From Euryarchaeota archaeon UBA103 (GTDB lineage Archaea > Thermoplasmatota > Poseidoniia > Poseidoniales > Thalassarchaeaceae): DNA of 64,000 nt. The notes under the pieces are model-generated. The model ran no database searches, had not been told where the DNA came from, and saw nothing but the letters and a program-made list of their open reading frames with translations. The translations under genes were made by a program, and so were the position numbers. The DNA lies in contig DAYH01000024.1 of the NCBI GenBank assembly GCA_002506825.1, forward strand, positions 36,558 to 100,557, in the 5' to 3' direction. This document shows, piece after piece, positions 43,880 through 53,500 of this stretch; positions within the stretch are counted from its first letter, which is position 1, and every line of letters begins with the position of its first letter.

Positions 43880-45223
43880 CTACAGTTCTGACTTTCTTCC
43901 ACCATACATGATGACGGCGGCGGCGAGTGCAATCCCTGATAGTCCAGCAGTGAATCCTGGAACGCTATCGGTTTCGGAATCGTAATCGGATTCATCGACT
44001 TCTTCCATGACTCCTGTTCCTACGACAACCTTACCGACCATGTCCATGGTGGCGTGTGGCTCGCAGATGTACAGGAAAGTCTGATCCTCGTCAAATGTAA
44101 CTCTGTAATCCACGGACATCATAGCCATGCCGCTGTACTTTCCACCGAGCATTCTACTAGTGTCTCCCTCATTCTCGATCTGAGCTACGTTATGACCCAT
44201 TGACTCGTCTTCCCATATCCAACACACGGTCTGACCTACGTCTATGGACAGGTCGGTTTCATCATATGCATATCCTGACTCATCTATTCCGATGACGTAG
44301 TCACATCCCTCAGGGAGTGCTGGCTCATCGGCTGGAGGCATTAGGACCTTGTCGATCACGTGGATGACGCCATTGGATGCTGGTACGTCAGCCAGTACGA
44401 CGCTTGCGTCGTTGACCATTACGCCCTCTCCTACTGTGAAGGACAGGTCGTCCCCGTTGACGGCCGTGGCGGACATGCCATCGGTCACTGCTGATGACGG
44501 TACTGCGCCAGAAACTACGTGGTAGAGCAGGATGTCAGTAAGTGCGGCCTTGCCCTCTACGGTGTCAAGTGCGGCTAGGTCTATTCCAGCGGCTGCGAAT
44601 GCGTCGTCTGTTGGAGCGAAGACCGTGAATGGCCCGTCGCCCTGTAGGGTTGTCAAGAGCTCTGCCTGAACTACAGCGGCAACCAAGGAGGTGTGGATTC
44701 CCGTTCCCTGGGCTACTGTTGGGATATCTGCCAAATCTGCTGGAGGCATTAGGACCTTGTCGATTACATGGATTATTCCGTTCGAAGCCATCACATCTGC
44801 TGTAGTGACTGTTGCATCATTTACCATGACTGATCCATCAGACACAGTAAACGATAGGTCATCGCCGTTGAGTGCCTCGGCAGACATTCCGTCAGTAACG
44901 TCTGAGGCGGCAACTGAGCCGCTGACTACGTGATACAGTAGTATGTCGCTGAGGGTTGCGTTCTCCTCATCGGTATCGAATGTAGAGAGATCAATTCCTG
45001 CGGCTGCAAAGGCATCGTCAGTTGGTGCGAAGACAGTGAATGGTCCATCCGCCTGCAATGCGGATACGAGTCCTGCATGCGACAGAGCCGCTACTAGTGA
45101 GTCGTGCATTCCGGTGTTCTGGGCGTTCGTTGGTATGTCCTGAGTATCGTCTGCGACGACTATGGGAGATGCCATCAAGCTGGCAATCACTAGCATTGTC
45201 ATCATAGTAACACGGTTATTCAT
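43880..45223 (-). CDS. Surface protein with two FAS1 domains and a cupredoxin domain
   Basis: The protein has a signal peptide (MLVIASLMASPIVVA), FAS1 domain one (about 30-160), FAS1 domain two (about 165-295), a blue-copper domain (about 305-400) and a C-terminal membrane helix (about 425-442) followed by basic residues. The cupredoxin ligands are complete: H344 in GHNV, C387, H390 and M395 in YICEPHATMDM, with the C-x2-H-x4-M spacing of plastocyanin. FAS1 domains mediate adhesion; the copper domain suggests electron transfer at the outer surface. The two FAS1 copies share a 25-base identical DNA stretch 408 bases apart, showing tandem duplication. Confidence 0.9.
   Translation of the reverse strand: MNNRVTMMTMLVIASLMASPIVVADDTQDIPTNAQNTGMHDSLVAALSHAGLVSALQADGPFTVFAPTDDAFAAAGIDLSTFDTDEENATLSDILLYHVVSGSVAASDVTDGMSAEALNGDDLSFTVSDGSVMVNDATVTTADVMASNGIIHVIDKVLMPPADLADIPTVAQGTGIHTSLVAAVVQAELLTTLQGDGPFTVFAPTDDAFAAAGIDLAALDTVEGKAALTDILLYHVVSGAVPSSAVTDGMSATAVNGDDLSFTVGEGVMVNDASVVLADVPASNGVIHVIDKVLMPPADEPALPEGCDYVIGIDESGYAYDETDLSIDVGQTVCWIWEDESMGHNVAQIENEGDTSRMLGGKYSGMAMMSVDYRVTFDEDQTFLYICEPHATMDMVGKVVVGTGVMEEVDESDYDSETDSVPGFTAGLSGIALAAAVIMYGGRKSEL
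44332..44764. repeat. Direct DNA repeat from FAS1 domain duplication
   Basis: A 25-base stretch beginning ctggaggcattaggacct is identical at 44332-44356 and 44740-44764, an offset of 408 bases or 136 codons. It marks the same place in the two FAS1 domains. The flanking codons have diverged at third positions, so the duplication is not recent, but the identical patch may be kept by gene conversion. Confidence 0.7.
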
Positions 45224-45287
45224 AGCGGGTCGATTTCAGTTTAGGTTATCAAAGACTGTATCAAATATTTTACAACACATATAAGGT

Positions 45288-45335
45288 AGTGTCATTTAGC
45301 GTCATTTGGAAATTGACTTCATGTTTAGAAACATG
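45288..45335. promoter_or_regulatory. Tandem repeats and palindrome in the FAS1-top6B divergent region
   Basis: The 200-base gap between the divergent genes has a tandem 10-base pair agtgtcattt (45288-45297) and agcgtcattt (45298-45307), then the palindrome catgttt-ag-aaacatg (45320-45335), and a direct gtatca pair near 45357 and 45371. TATA-like A/T boxes for the FAS1 gene lie at about 45263-45285. The arrangement looks like regulator sites for one or both genes. Nothing else is seen in this gap. Confidence 0.45.
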
Positions 45336-45450
45336 GTTTTTGTGAGTGTGTAATCAGTATCATTCAATAGGTATCAGTGTGCGGGTTCATGCAACCATAA
45401 GCAGGCCCCGTTACATTGGGTAATTGGGAGGACCTGATGGGGTGATTCGT

Positions 45451-47550
45451 ATGAATGAGGCAGAAGAAATTTCAAGTAAGCAAAAGCAGATATCAATAAG
45501 TGAGTTCTTCGAGAAGAATAAGCATTTCCTTGGTTTCGATACTCTACCAAGAGCTGTGATTACAGCTGTCAAAGAATCGGTAGATAACTCTCTTGATGCG
45601 TGCGAAGAGGCTCGAATTCTACCCGATATCCGAGTAGAAATAAGAAGAACGAAAGGGGATGAGCTAGAGTTAATCACACAGGATAACGGTCCGGGAATAC
45701 CGAGGGATGCAATTGAGAATGTATTCGGAAAATTTCTTCTAGGCTCCAGGTTTCATGCCATAAGACAGACAAGGGGACAACAGGGCATAGGGATAACTGG
45801 AGTTGTTATGTACAGCCAACTAACTACGGGCTCAAAGACTCATGTAGTCTCGAAAATAAAAAGTGATTCTTCGGCGGTATATGTTGATCTTGGTGTGGAT
45901 ACTAAGAAGAATAAGGCGATTAAATCTGGCGAGAAGAGAGACATATGGATAGATGATAAAACTGGAAATGAGGTTTCCCATGGCCTAAGGATAAAGACAC
46001 AAATGAAGGCGAAGTATCAGAGAGGAAAAAAATCTGTATTTCAATATCTCAGAATGACATCCATTGTCAATCCCCATGCTTCAATATCGCTGGTTGTGTT
46101 GGATAGAGAGGGCTCTGTAATAGAAGAGGGAGACTGGGTTAGGACCAGTAACAAACTACCCAGGGTAGTCGAGGAAATCAAACCACACCCTCATGGAATA
46201 CAGCTTGGTACATTGCAAAGAATGCTAAGAGAGGCCAATGACAGGAAGATGACTTCATTCCTAAAGCATAATTTCTCAGGAGTCAGCCCAAGGGCGGCTA
46301 AGGAAATACTGGCAATGGCAGAAGTGGAAGAGGGAAGAACTCCAAAGAGAATCAAAGCAGAAGAAGCGAAGACGATGATTAGTGCTTTTCAGACTGTTAA
46401 GTTACTCAAGCCACCCATGGACTGCCTCTCTCCAATCGAAGACCTGCTGATTAAGAAGGGACTGTCAAAGGCGATAGATTCTCGCTTTGCATCTACTGTA
46501 ACGAGGAGTCCCTCGGTAAGCCAGGGTAATCCTTTCCAAGTTGAAGTTGGCTTGGTTTTCGGAGGAGATCTTACTTCTGATGGCCCGATAGAAATTCTGA
46601 GATTTGCCAACAGGGTTCCTCTGATGTACCAACAGGGTGGGTGCCTACTAACCAAATCCCTCGAGGCGGTAAATTGGAAAAATTATGGTTTGGAACAACC
46701 GGGCGGTACTGGAATTCCAAAGGGGCCGGCTGCTGTTCTAATACACCTAGCTTCAACCAATGTTCAATTCACTAGTGAAGCAAAGGAGGCAGTCTCCTAC
46801 AATGAGGAGGTATTTGAGGAGATCAGGAAGGCGATGCTGGAAGTAGGCCGAGGCCTCAAAAATCATCTAAAGAAGGACTCCCAGAGAAAGAAAGCCAAGG
46901 AAAAGTTCGAGCTCGTGAATATAATTCTCCCTGAAATTTCTAAGAAGTCATCAGAATTACTTGGTAGAGAAGAGCCTGATTTGGCACCTGTAATAACGCA
47001 GATTATGAATGCTGTCTTCCTAGAAGAAGTACTCTCATGGGATAAAGAAAGACGTCTTTCCATGTGTTCGATAACCATACACAACTACACTGCTAGAGCC
47101 AGGGCGTATACGATACTGGCCAAATGGCCAGAAAGTTATGGAACCTCGATGGAGTACAACCCAAAGGGCGGAAGGAAGGAAGCGAGAGGGCTGTGGGCTT
47201 GGAGGTTGGACACTTTAGATCCAGGGACTTCTACTGTTCTGGAATTTGGCATATCTGGTCTATCTAAGGGAGATTGGAATGAAGCGGATATCTTCTTCAG
47301 AGGGAATGGTGAGATTATCGGGGCAACTAAGATGGACGAGGCGTTATTAGAAGAGCAACGCAAGACTGAGGCATTGGAAGCCGCAGTTCAGGAGGTTAGA
47401 GATAATGGAGGGGTTTCTGTAAGAACCGATATGGAAGCTTCTCAGGTCCTTCCCAATATCGATAATAATGAGCTCGGAGGTCCTAATGTTGTAGATTTAT
47501 CCCCCTCTGCTGATACTGATTGGTTCGGAATGGAAGGTGATGAACAATGA
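45451..47550 (+). CDS. top6B: DNA topoisomerase VI subunit B
   Basis: Top6B is the GHKL ATPase that dimerises to open the double-strand gate. The Bergerat fold is complete: ESVDNSLDACEEA (N46, D49), TQDNGPGIP (D78-G82) and RGQQGIGITG (109-115). The transducer and a C-terminal extension follow. I choose ATG 45451, with ggggtgat upstream; TTG 45424 would add nine residues. The stop overlaps the top6A start by four bases (ATGA). Confidence 0.96.
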   Translation: MNEAEEISSKQKQISISEFFEKNKHFLGFDTLPRAVITAVKESVDNSLDACEEARILPDIRVEIRRTKGDELELITQDNGPGIPRDAIENVFGKFLLGSRFHAIRQTRGQQGIGITGVVMYSQLTTGSKTHVVSKIKSDSSAVYVDLGVDTKKNKAIKSGEKRDIWIDDKTGNEVSHGLRIKTQMKAKYQRGKKSVFQYLRMTSIVNPHASISLVVLDREGSVIEEGDWVRTSNKLPRVVEEIKPHPHGIQLGTLQRMLREANDRKMTSFLKHNFSGVSPRAAKEILAMAEVEEGRTPKRIKAEEAKTMISAFQTVKLLKPPMDCLSPIEDLLIKKGLSKAIDSRFASTVTRSPSVSQGNPFQVEVGLVFGGDLTSDGPIEILRFANRVPLMYQQGGCLLTKSLEAVNWKNYGLEQPGGTGIPKGPAAVLIHLASTNVQFTSEAKEAVSYNEEVFEEIRKAMLEVGRGLKNHLKKDSQRKKAKEKFELVNIILPEISKKSSELLGREEPDLAPVITQIMNAVFLEEVLSWDKERRLSMCSITIHNYTARARAYTILAKWPESYGTSMEYNPKGGRKEARGLWAWRLDTLDPGTSTVLEFGISGLSKGDWNEADIFFRGNGEIIGATKMDEALLEEQRKTEALEAAVQEVRDNGGVSVRTDMEASQVLPNIDNNELGGPNVVDLSPSADTDWFGMEGDEQ

Positions 47551-48653
47551 GTGACTCGACTAGAAAGAGCAGGGAACAGGTAGTAGACTCACTACATCAG
47601 GTAGCGGCTGAGATGCATAACAGAATGCAGAGGGGCGAGCCGCCGAGGATGACTCTTCCTGTCAGGTCAAAAACTAATATCTCTTTTGATAACAGACTTG
47701 GAGTCTTCAAGTATGGAAAAGGTAAGACTGTTAGGGATGCAACTAAGTTGGGCTCTGCCAGACAGCTGTTGAGGACTCTCCACATTACAGAATTCATTGA
47801 AGAGATGATTGATTCTGGGAAGTCTTCCACGCTAAGAGAAATGTACTACATCTCTGAGGGCTGGGGAAACGGTAAATTTGGCTCACAAAATGAAAGTAAT
47901 AATCTAGCTGAGGATCTAGAGATAGTAACCAAGTGTCTGAGAGAGGATTTCAAACTAAGGCCTGAGGAAGACGGTGCGAGAATTATTGGCAATATTACTG
48001 TTGAAGAGAAGAACAGAAGAGGAGAGTGGATGACAATAAACTGCAGAGACGACGTAGGTGACTCTGGATACGGAGTGCCTTACAATGTTGAAGAAGAGAA
48101 GCTCAAGCTGGTTGATGAGGACATTGACTTCGTGATGGCAATCGAAACTGGCGGTATGTTTGATAGGTTGATAGAGAATGGTTTTGACGAGGAATCAAGA
48201 TGTGCACTTATCCATCTGAAGGGACAACCTGCTAGATCTACAAGAAGGATTATGAGAAGAATTAGTGATGAATGGAAGAAGCCAATAGTAGTATTCACTG
48301 ACTGTGACCCCTGGTCTTTCAGAATATTCGCCAGTATAGCATATGGAGCCATAAAGACGGCGCATATATCGGAATATCTAGCAACTAAGGAGGCTACATA
48401 CCTAGGAATAACAGCTGACGACATACTCGCGTACGACCTCCCAAGTGATGATCTATCAAAACAGGATAGCAATGCATTAGAAGCTGAGCTAAGTGACCCC
48501 AGATTCAACACTGGTTGGTGGCAGGAACAGATTAAGCTCATGCAGGAAATGGGTAAGAAGGCCGAACAACAGTCGTTGGCCAAGTACGGGCTTGACTTCG
48601 TTACCGATACCTACCTACCAGAGAAGCTAGATGGTATTGGACTTGGATACTGA
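47547..48653 (+). CDS. top6A: DNA topoisomerase VI subunit A (Spo11-like)
   Basis: Top6A makes the transient double-strand break. The winged-helix part contains the tyrosine pair of [11 protein letters not shown] (residues 100-101), one of which is the catalytic tyrosine. The Toprim domain has [10 protein letters not shown] with D252 and D254 and the upstream glutamate in [11 protein letters not shown]. Length 368 is normal. It is coupled to top6B, as in most archaea. Confidence 0.96.
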   Translation: MSDSTRKSREQVVDSLHQVAAEMHNRMQRGEPPRMTLPVRSKTNISFDNRLGVFKYGKGKTVRDATKLGSARQLLRTLHITEFIEEMIDSGKSSTLREMYYISEGWGNGKFGSQNESNNLAEDLEIVTKCLREDFKLRPEEDGARIIGNITVEEKNRRGEWMTINCRDDVGDSGYGVPYNVEEEKLKLVDEDIDFVMAIETGGMFDRLIENGFDEESRCALIHLKGQPARSTRRIMRRISDEWKKPIVVFTDCDPWSFRIFASIAYGAIKTAHISEYLATKEATYLGITADDILAYDLPSDDLSKQDSNALEAELSDPRFNTGWWQEQIKLMQEMGKKAEQQSLAKYGLDFVTDTYLPEKLDGIGLGY

Positions 48654-48690
48654 TGACTAATACTGAAAGCGTGTAGCCCTTGGCTACTCC

Positions 48691-49461
48691 ATGGGCCGGG
48701 ATGTAATGGGATGGGCTAAGACCATTTCAGTGATATCTTTCTTTCTTCTCCTGACAGCCACCATAGCATGGAGCTCGGCATCTGAGGAGAGTGAGAAGTA
48801 CCTTGATCCTGCACAGTTTAATGAGGCTGTAGTCGCTCCTGGCGAAAGTATCAGTGTGAATATCTCGTCTACTTCTATTATTGGTCAGAGGGAGTATCTT
48901 GTGATGAGGATTGTAGAAGATGGTTCTCCATTGCCTGATGTTCGACTTATTCTTGACTCGGAAGATTGTGAGTGGATAGAGCCAGGTTTCCTGCATGTGG
49001 ACAGGCAAGTTGCGGCTGATTCTCCACAGTTTAGGACTGTAAGGGTGTTTATTCCTGAGGAAAGTGGCACATATGTTCTCTACAATGATGCTGAAGAGGG
49101 TAACTTATGGCTAGTGGATGATATAAAAGCTCAAACTATGATACTGGAAAGTAGTCCAGTCACAATACTGGTGATGGTTACGGGATGTTGCATAGGAGGG
49201 CCTTTCGGAATTATTGGTATGATTCTTGCTCTGATTGGATGGAGGAGGAATAGTGTCTCTGCTGGAGTGAATATGCATGCCCCTCTGATGACTACTGATG
49301 ATATTTACAAATCATTACATCGGGAACAAAATTTGGAAGTGGAGGCCGATTTGGTACCTAGTCCCTTCACTGATGTGGAAGAAAAACAAGGTTTTGGGAA
49401 AGTCGCTGAATTAGAGGATCACAAGGAAGATGGGAACTGGGAAAACTGGGACAACGGATGA
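48691..49461 (+). CDS. Membrane-anchored extracytoplasmic protein
   Basis: Residues about 8-28 are an N-terminal membrane/signal segment ending in AWSSASEE. A beta-rich extracellular domain follows (GESISVNISS, SGTYVLYNDAEEGNLWLVDD), then a second membrane helix (TILVMVTGCCIGGPFGIIGMILALIGW) and an acidic cytoplasmic tail with a tryptophan-rich end (GNWENWDNG). No family is recognised. It lies 37 bases after top6A but probably has its own role. Confidence 0.7.
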   Translation: MGRDVMGWAKTISVISFFLLLTATIAWSSASEESEKYLDPAQFNEAVVAPGESISVNISSTSIIGQREYLVMRIVEDGSPLPDVRLILDSEDCEWIEPGFLHVDRQVAADSPQFRTVRVFIPEESGTYVLYNDAEEGNLWLVDDIKAQTMILESSPVTILVMVTGCCIGGPFGIIGMILALIGWRRNSVSAGVNMHAPLMTTDDIYKSLHREQNLEVEADLVPSPFTDVEEKQGFGKVAELEDHKEDGNWENWDNG

Positions 49462-49475
49462 TGTCCTTGACATTG

Positions 49476-49772
49476 TCAATCCTCACCCTTACTCCTGAAA
49501 TTTGAAAGAATGGGGATTAAAACTAGAAGGGTTCCAATGGCACTCAATGGCAAGAAGGCCGATCTTAGGTTGTCTCTCGTATCTCTGGCATCCTGACATT
49601 GTTCTTCATCGAGTCCGATGGCCTCTCCGATTGAGCCCATGGTGTCCTCACAGTCTTCTGATACTCTACTATCAATCTCATTGGCTACTACCAACGCCCC
49701 AAATGATGCTAAAATCAATAGAATTCCTACCACTACTATTAGGGTCTTCATGACTGTCTTGGCCGCTCCCAT
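49476..49772 (-). CDS. Small two-helix membrane protein
   Basis: This 98-residue protein has an N-terminal helix (LIVVVGILLILASFGALVVA), an external loop with two cysteines (SEDCEDTMG, EEQCQDARD) that may form a disulfide, and a C-terminal helix (FLPLSAIGTLLVLIPIL). No family is recognised. It is convergent with the preceding membrane protein gene and divergent from the ArsR-like regulator. Confidence 0.6.
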   Translation of the reverse strand: MGAAKTVMKTLIVVVGILLILASFGALVVANEIDSRVSEDCEDTMGSIGEAIGLDEEQCQDARDTRDNLRSAFLPLSAIGTLLVLIPILSNFRSKGED

Positions 49773-49860
49773 GGTACTACATCTATTGCTGTGATATTAT
49801 ACTATGCTCAAGTTGGGTTTTTAGAAGAGGGGCGATTAGACAACTACGGGTTGACTAGAA

Positions 49861-50598
49861 ATGGTGGATTTTGAGCGCGCTATGAGTATATTGGAGAATT
49901 CCACCAGAAGGGATATACTGAAATTCCTGGTTAAGGAGCCTCATTACCCCCTTCAACTATCAGAGATGCTAGATGTCAGTCAGCAGGCTGTGATGAAGCA
50001 TCTGAAGGTTCTTGAAGAGGGAGGATTTGTTGAATCGGAGAAAATCCCTTCTGAAAAGGGGGGGCCGCCAAGAAAGGTCTACACAGTCAATCAGTCATTC
50101 TCATTGAGATTGGATCTTGGTCCGGATCTTTTCAGAGCAGAGCATAGAAAGATGCCAAGAGGAGGGCCTCTGAGACTCTCATCTAGACTCCCTGGGGAGC
50201 TTGATGGTTTAGTCTCACAATTAGGGACCAGGAGGAGTATTCCCCTAGTTGAGGGTATGCAAGTACTATCCGAGTTGGACGAGTGCCTAGAGAAAATAGA
50301 TGAAAGGCGTGATGCGGTGATTGCTCTTCATCAGCATGTGATGAGTAAGGTATCCCCGAGTCTGAATGAGGGACTGGCTAGCTATGAGGAACGCCAACTG
50401 GCACACGCCTTAATGATACAGCCAAGAAGGCCGTTAGACTTGGATGTGTTCGCTCAGAGTATGAGAATGCGATCAAATGATGCTGAAGAGATGATGAGTA
50501 CTCTTAGAGAGCGTCTACTCAGAGATCTTGCAGTGAACGAAGGAAAGTTCGTAGCCGCGACGGATAATACGCCACTTCCCTGGTGGATGGTCAAGTAA
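49861..50598 (+). CDS. ArsR-like winged-helix transcriptional regulator
   Basis: Residues about 5-75 form a winged helix of the ArsR/archaeal HTH type: STRRDILKFLVKEPHYPLQLS, then DVSQQAVMKHLKVLEEGGFV as the recognition helix and a basic wing with GGPPRKVYTVN. The C-terminal 150 residues are helical, perhaps a dimerisation or sensor domain. No metal-binding cysteines are seen. The TATA-like A/T run just upstream overlaps the divergent small membrane protein gene's control region, so it may regulate that gene or itself. Confidence 0.85.
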   Translation: MVDFERAMSILENSTRRDILKFLVKEPHYPLQLSEMLDVSQQAVMKHLKVLEEGGFVESEKIPSEKGGPPRKVYTVNQSFSLRLDLGPDLFRAEHRKMPRGGPLRLSSRLPGELDGLVSQLGTRRSIPLVEGMQVLSELDECLEKIDERRDAVIALHQHVMSKVSPSLNEGLASYEERQLAHALMIQPRRPLDLDVFAQSMRMRSNDAEEMMSTLRERLLRDLAVNEGKFVAATDNTPLPWWMVK

Positions 50599-53500
50599 TC
50601 AGAATGTCATATCGTCGTCTGAAAGGTTAGCTAGTAGGCTGCTCTTCTCTTGGAACCTCTGTAAAGCCTCCATTCTTCTGCCGTACATGACAACCCCCAC
50701 TACCCCGAAGAGGGCAAAGGTTGCTCCCAGTATAATTGCGGGAACTGAATATTGTACTATGGCCTCCACACCAACATCGAGAATGCCAAGGTCAGACCCC
50801 ATCTTTCCGCTGACTGCTTGTACGTTGTTATCTTCATCAGTCTCGACTACAAGATTATCCGGGTCTAATACTACCACGATATCATGGCTGCCAGCCTCTA
50901 CCATATACAGCAGGGTTATTATCGGAGGGTCTGGGTCTTCCGAGGGCATTATTGCTTCAATTGTCTGCCTGTATGCAATATTCTCTTCCTTGCAACCGTT
51001 CTTCTTGATATCAGATTCGCTCTGTCCAGAGCACAGGACGATATTGACGTCTGTTGCGTGTGCGTTTCCAATATTTCTTACTTGGACATTGACTGACAAC
51101 ATGTCTCCAACTGACCCTCGGTTCTCATCGGCCGAGACGGAGTATATCTCTAAGTCAGGAGCTCTGAGTCTGAGTTCCACTATTTGCTCATTAGTATCAC
51201 AGTTGGGGGAATAGTTGTCGGGTAATCCGTCACCATTCGAATCCAATGTACAGGAGTCTTCCCAACTGGGTGTTTCATCGTGATCCCCATCTACTTCGCT
51301 AGAACCAAATTTCGACATTACCTTGATTCCTATCTCCCTATCTGCCAGTGTGGCTTCTGGGTGAATATCGACTATTGCAACGATATTCAGTGTGGTGTAG
51401 GCTTGCATCTCTGGGAGGGTAAGTGAGTTGGTGACAGCGTCTACGAAGCACTCATTTATTGGAATCGGATCATCCATTGTGAGTTCTATACAGTTCTTCT
51501 CTATTGGGAACTCTGAGTCGAATCCTTCTAACAGGGCGAATCTGATTTGCCACTTGTCGAGTTGGTTCATTCCGGGCTGGAGATCCCACTCTCCTGCGGC
51601 ATCGATAGTGTGATTGTGCAGAGTAGGAGCGTCAGGTACGTTACCAAAGTTGGTGATGTTCATGATGAATCTAACTGTTCGCCCTGGCGCGGTGGTCTTG
51701 ATTTTACTTTCGACCGCGGGATCGAGTACTATTCTCATGTCATGGAACTCTATTATTTCCACTTGGAGGGTGATCAGATCCCTGAGCTTGGTACCATCGT
51801 ATTCCTCTTCACTCATTACCTCTAGAACAATGGTATACTGCCCCGCAAGAGTCTTCTCGGGTACGCTGATGATGATTGGGATTTCCTGTGATTGGTCTCT
51901 ATCTAATTCATCGAATAAGACTCTGGGAATGTCAATATCCCATACGTGAGTGTAGCCTTCTGAATCCGTTATTGATTGGATAGCCATATCATATCTATCA
52001 GGCCCATTACCGATATTATCTATGGTAGTTGGCATCTCAAATTCCTGTCCTGGATGCAGGGATAGAATTGTATCCGGAACGGTGGCCTCTAGATCGTATA
52101 CTTGAATCACGTTTGTCAATAGGACAACGTTGTCACTGACCTGAGGGGCGCCTTCGAGATATGCACGGAATGAGACGGAAGTACCAAGTCCGGCAGTAGC
52201 GTTGTAGGGAGCACACATTAGGGCAGTGACTGTCTGTGGAGTTCCTATCTGAGACCAGTATCTTGGGGCGTTATCAGGAATTCCATTTCCTCCGGGAGCA
52301 TTACTGAAGTCAAGATCGACTACCCAGTTATCGTACCTCCATGTATTCTCTGAAATCTCGGGGGGTCTTTCATCGGGGCCCCCGGGAGTACTGAAAATCA
52401 GGTGACCAGGAGTAAAATGCTTAGTAACGTCAACATCGAATGATGAGCATTCTCCGGGAAGAACGTGTTGGGTTGTTTCTCCGAGTTGGAAGACGATGTT
52501 TCCTGTAGTCCTAACTGATACGTTCACCCAGAGTTCCAGAATATCGAATGTCCCTCTGTCTACAGAGAGTACGGGTTCCCCGGTTGACCATCCTTTGAGA
52601 TAAATCACAAAGGTTCCTGGCTCTTGGGAGGTAGGAACGCTCACCTGGAGATTCCTAGTGACTGATTGGCTTGGGTCCAGAGAAAGTGTAGTTGGGAAGG
52701 AAATACCCCATCCAAACGGAAGGGCCCATTCGGTCTGCCCCTCAAGCGTAGTCGGATCATAGAATGCAAATGTATCATATACATTCCCAGTATTCGTTAT
52801 AGATATTGAGAAAACGGCGTTTTGGCCTTGTTCAACATCTGCTTGGTAATGACTGGTGTCTAATTGAATTCCATGTACCACGTCCATTAGGACGAGTGTG
52901 ATTTGCTCATCCCTGATGGCTGGATCCTTCTCGGATAATGCTGAGAGGACAATTGTTGCGAGCTCGTCTTCATCGGCTTGGTAAATAGTAGGTGATCTTA
53001 TTCTCATATAGATAGGTTCAGACTCTCCCCCCTCCAAGAAGATGGGCGTGGAGGGGAATATCGGAGTGTGGTTCGTTGCGAAGAACAGTGTCGAGCTCCA
53101 GTTATTTGGCACTCCTTCCATTGATACGTAGAAAGTATCAGAAACCAAATCTGGGGGTCCTGGAGTTGGATTGGATATCGTCATGTTGAATGTAGTCTGT
53201 CCACTAGGCTGGATGGTGTGATAATATGTCTCGGTTTCACCTAGAGAGATGTCAACCAGGCCAGTTAGAATATGAACATAGCATATAGTGAATTTCCCAC
53301 CGTTGTTTTCATCGGAGCACTTGTGGTCGTCGGACCAAGAAATATGAGCACCACTTCCTAGGTCGTTAGCGAAGGCGGGTGCTTGGCCAAGGTCTGGGGA
53401 GGCCGGGGAGTTTGGTCCGAGCTTGTTGGAAGACCATGAAGTCACTGGGATTACCTCCCACTCGTCAAGAACAGATGTTGCAAGAGAGTTCAAAGGGAAT

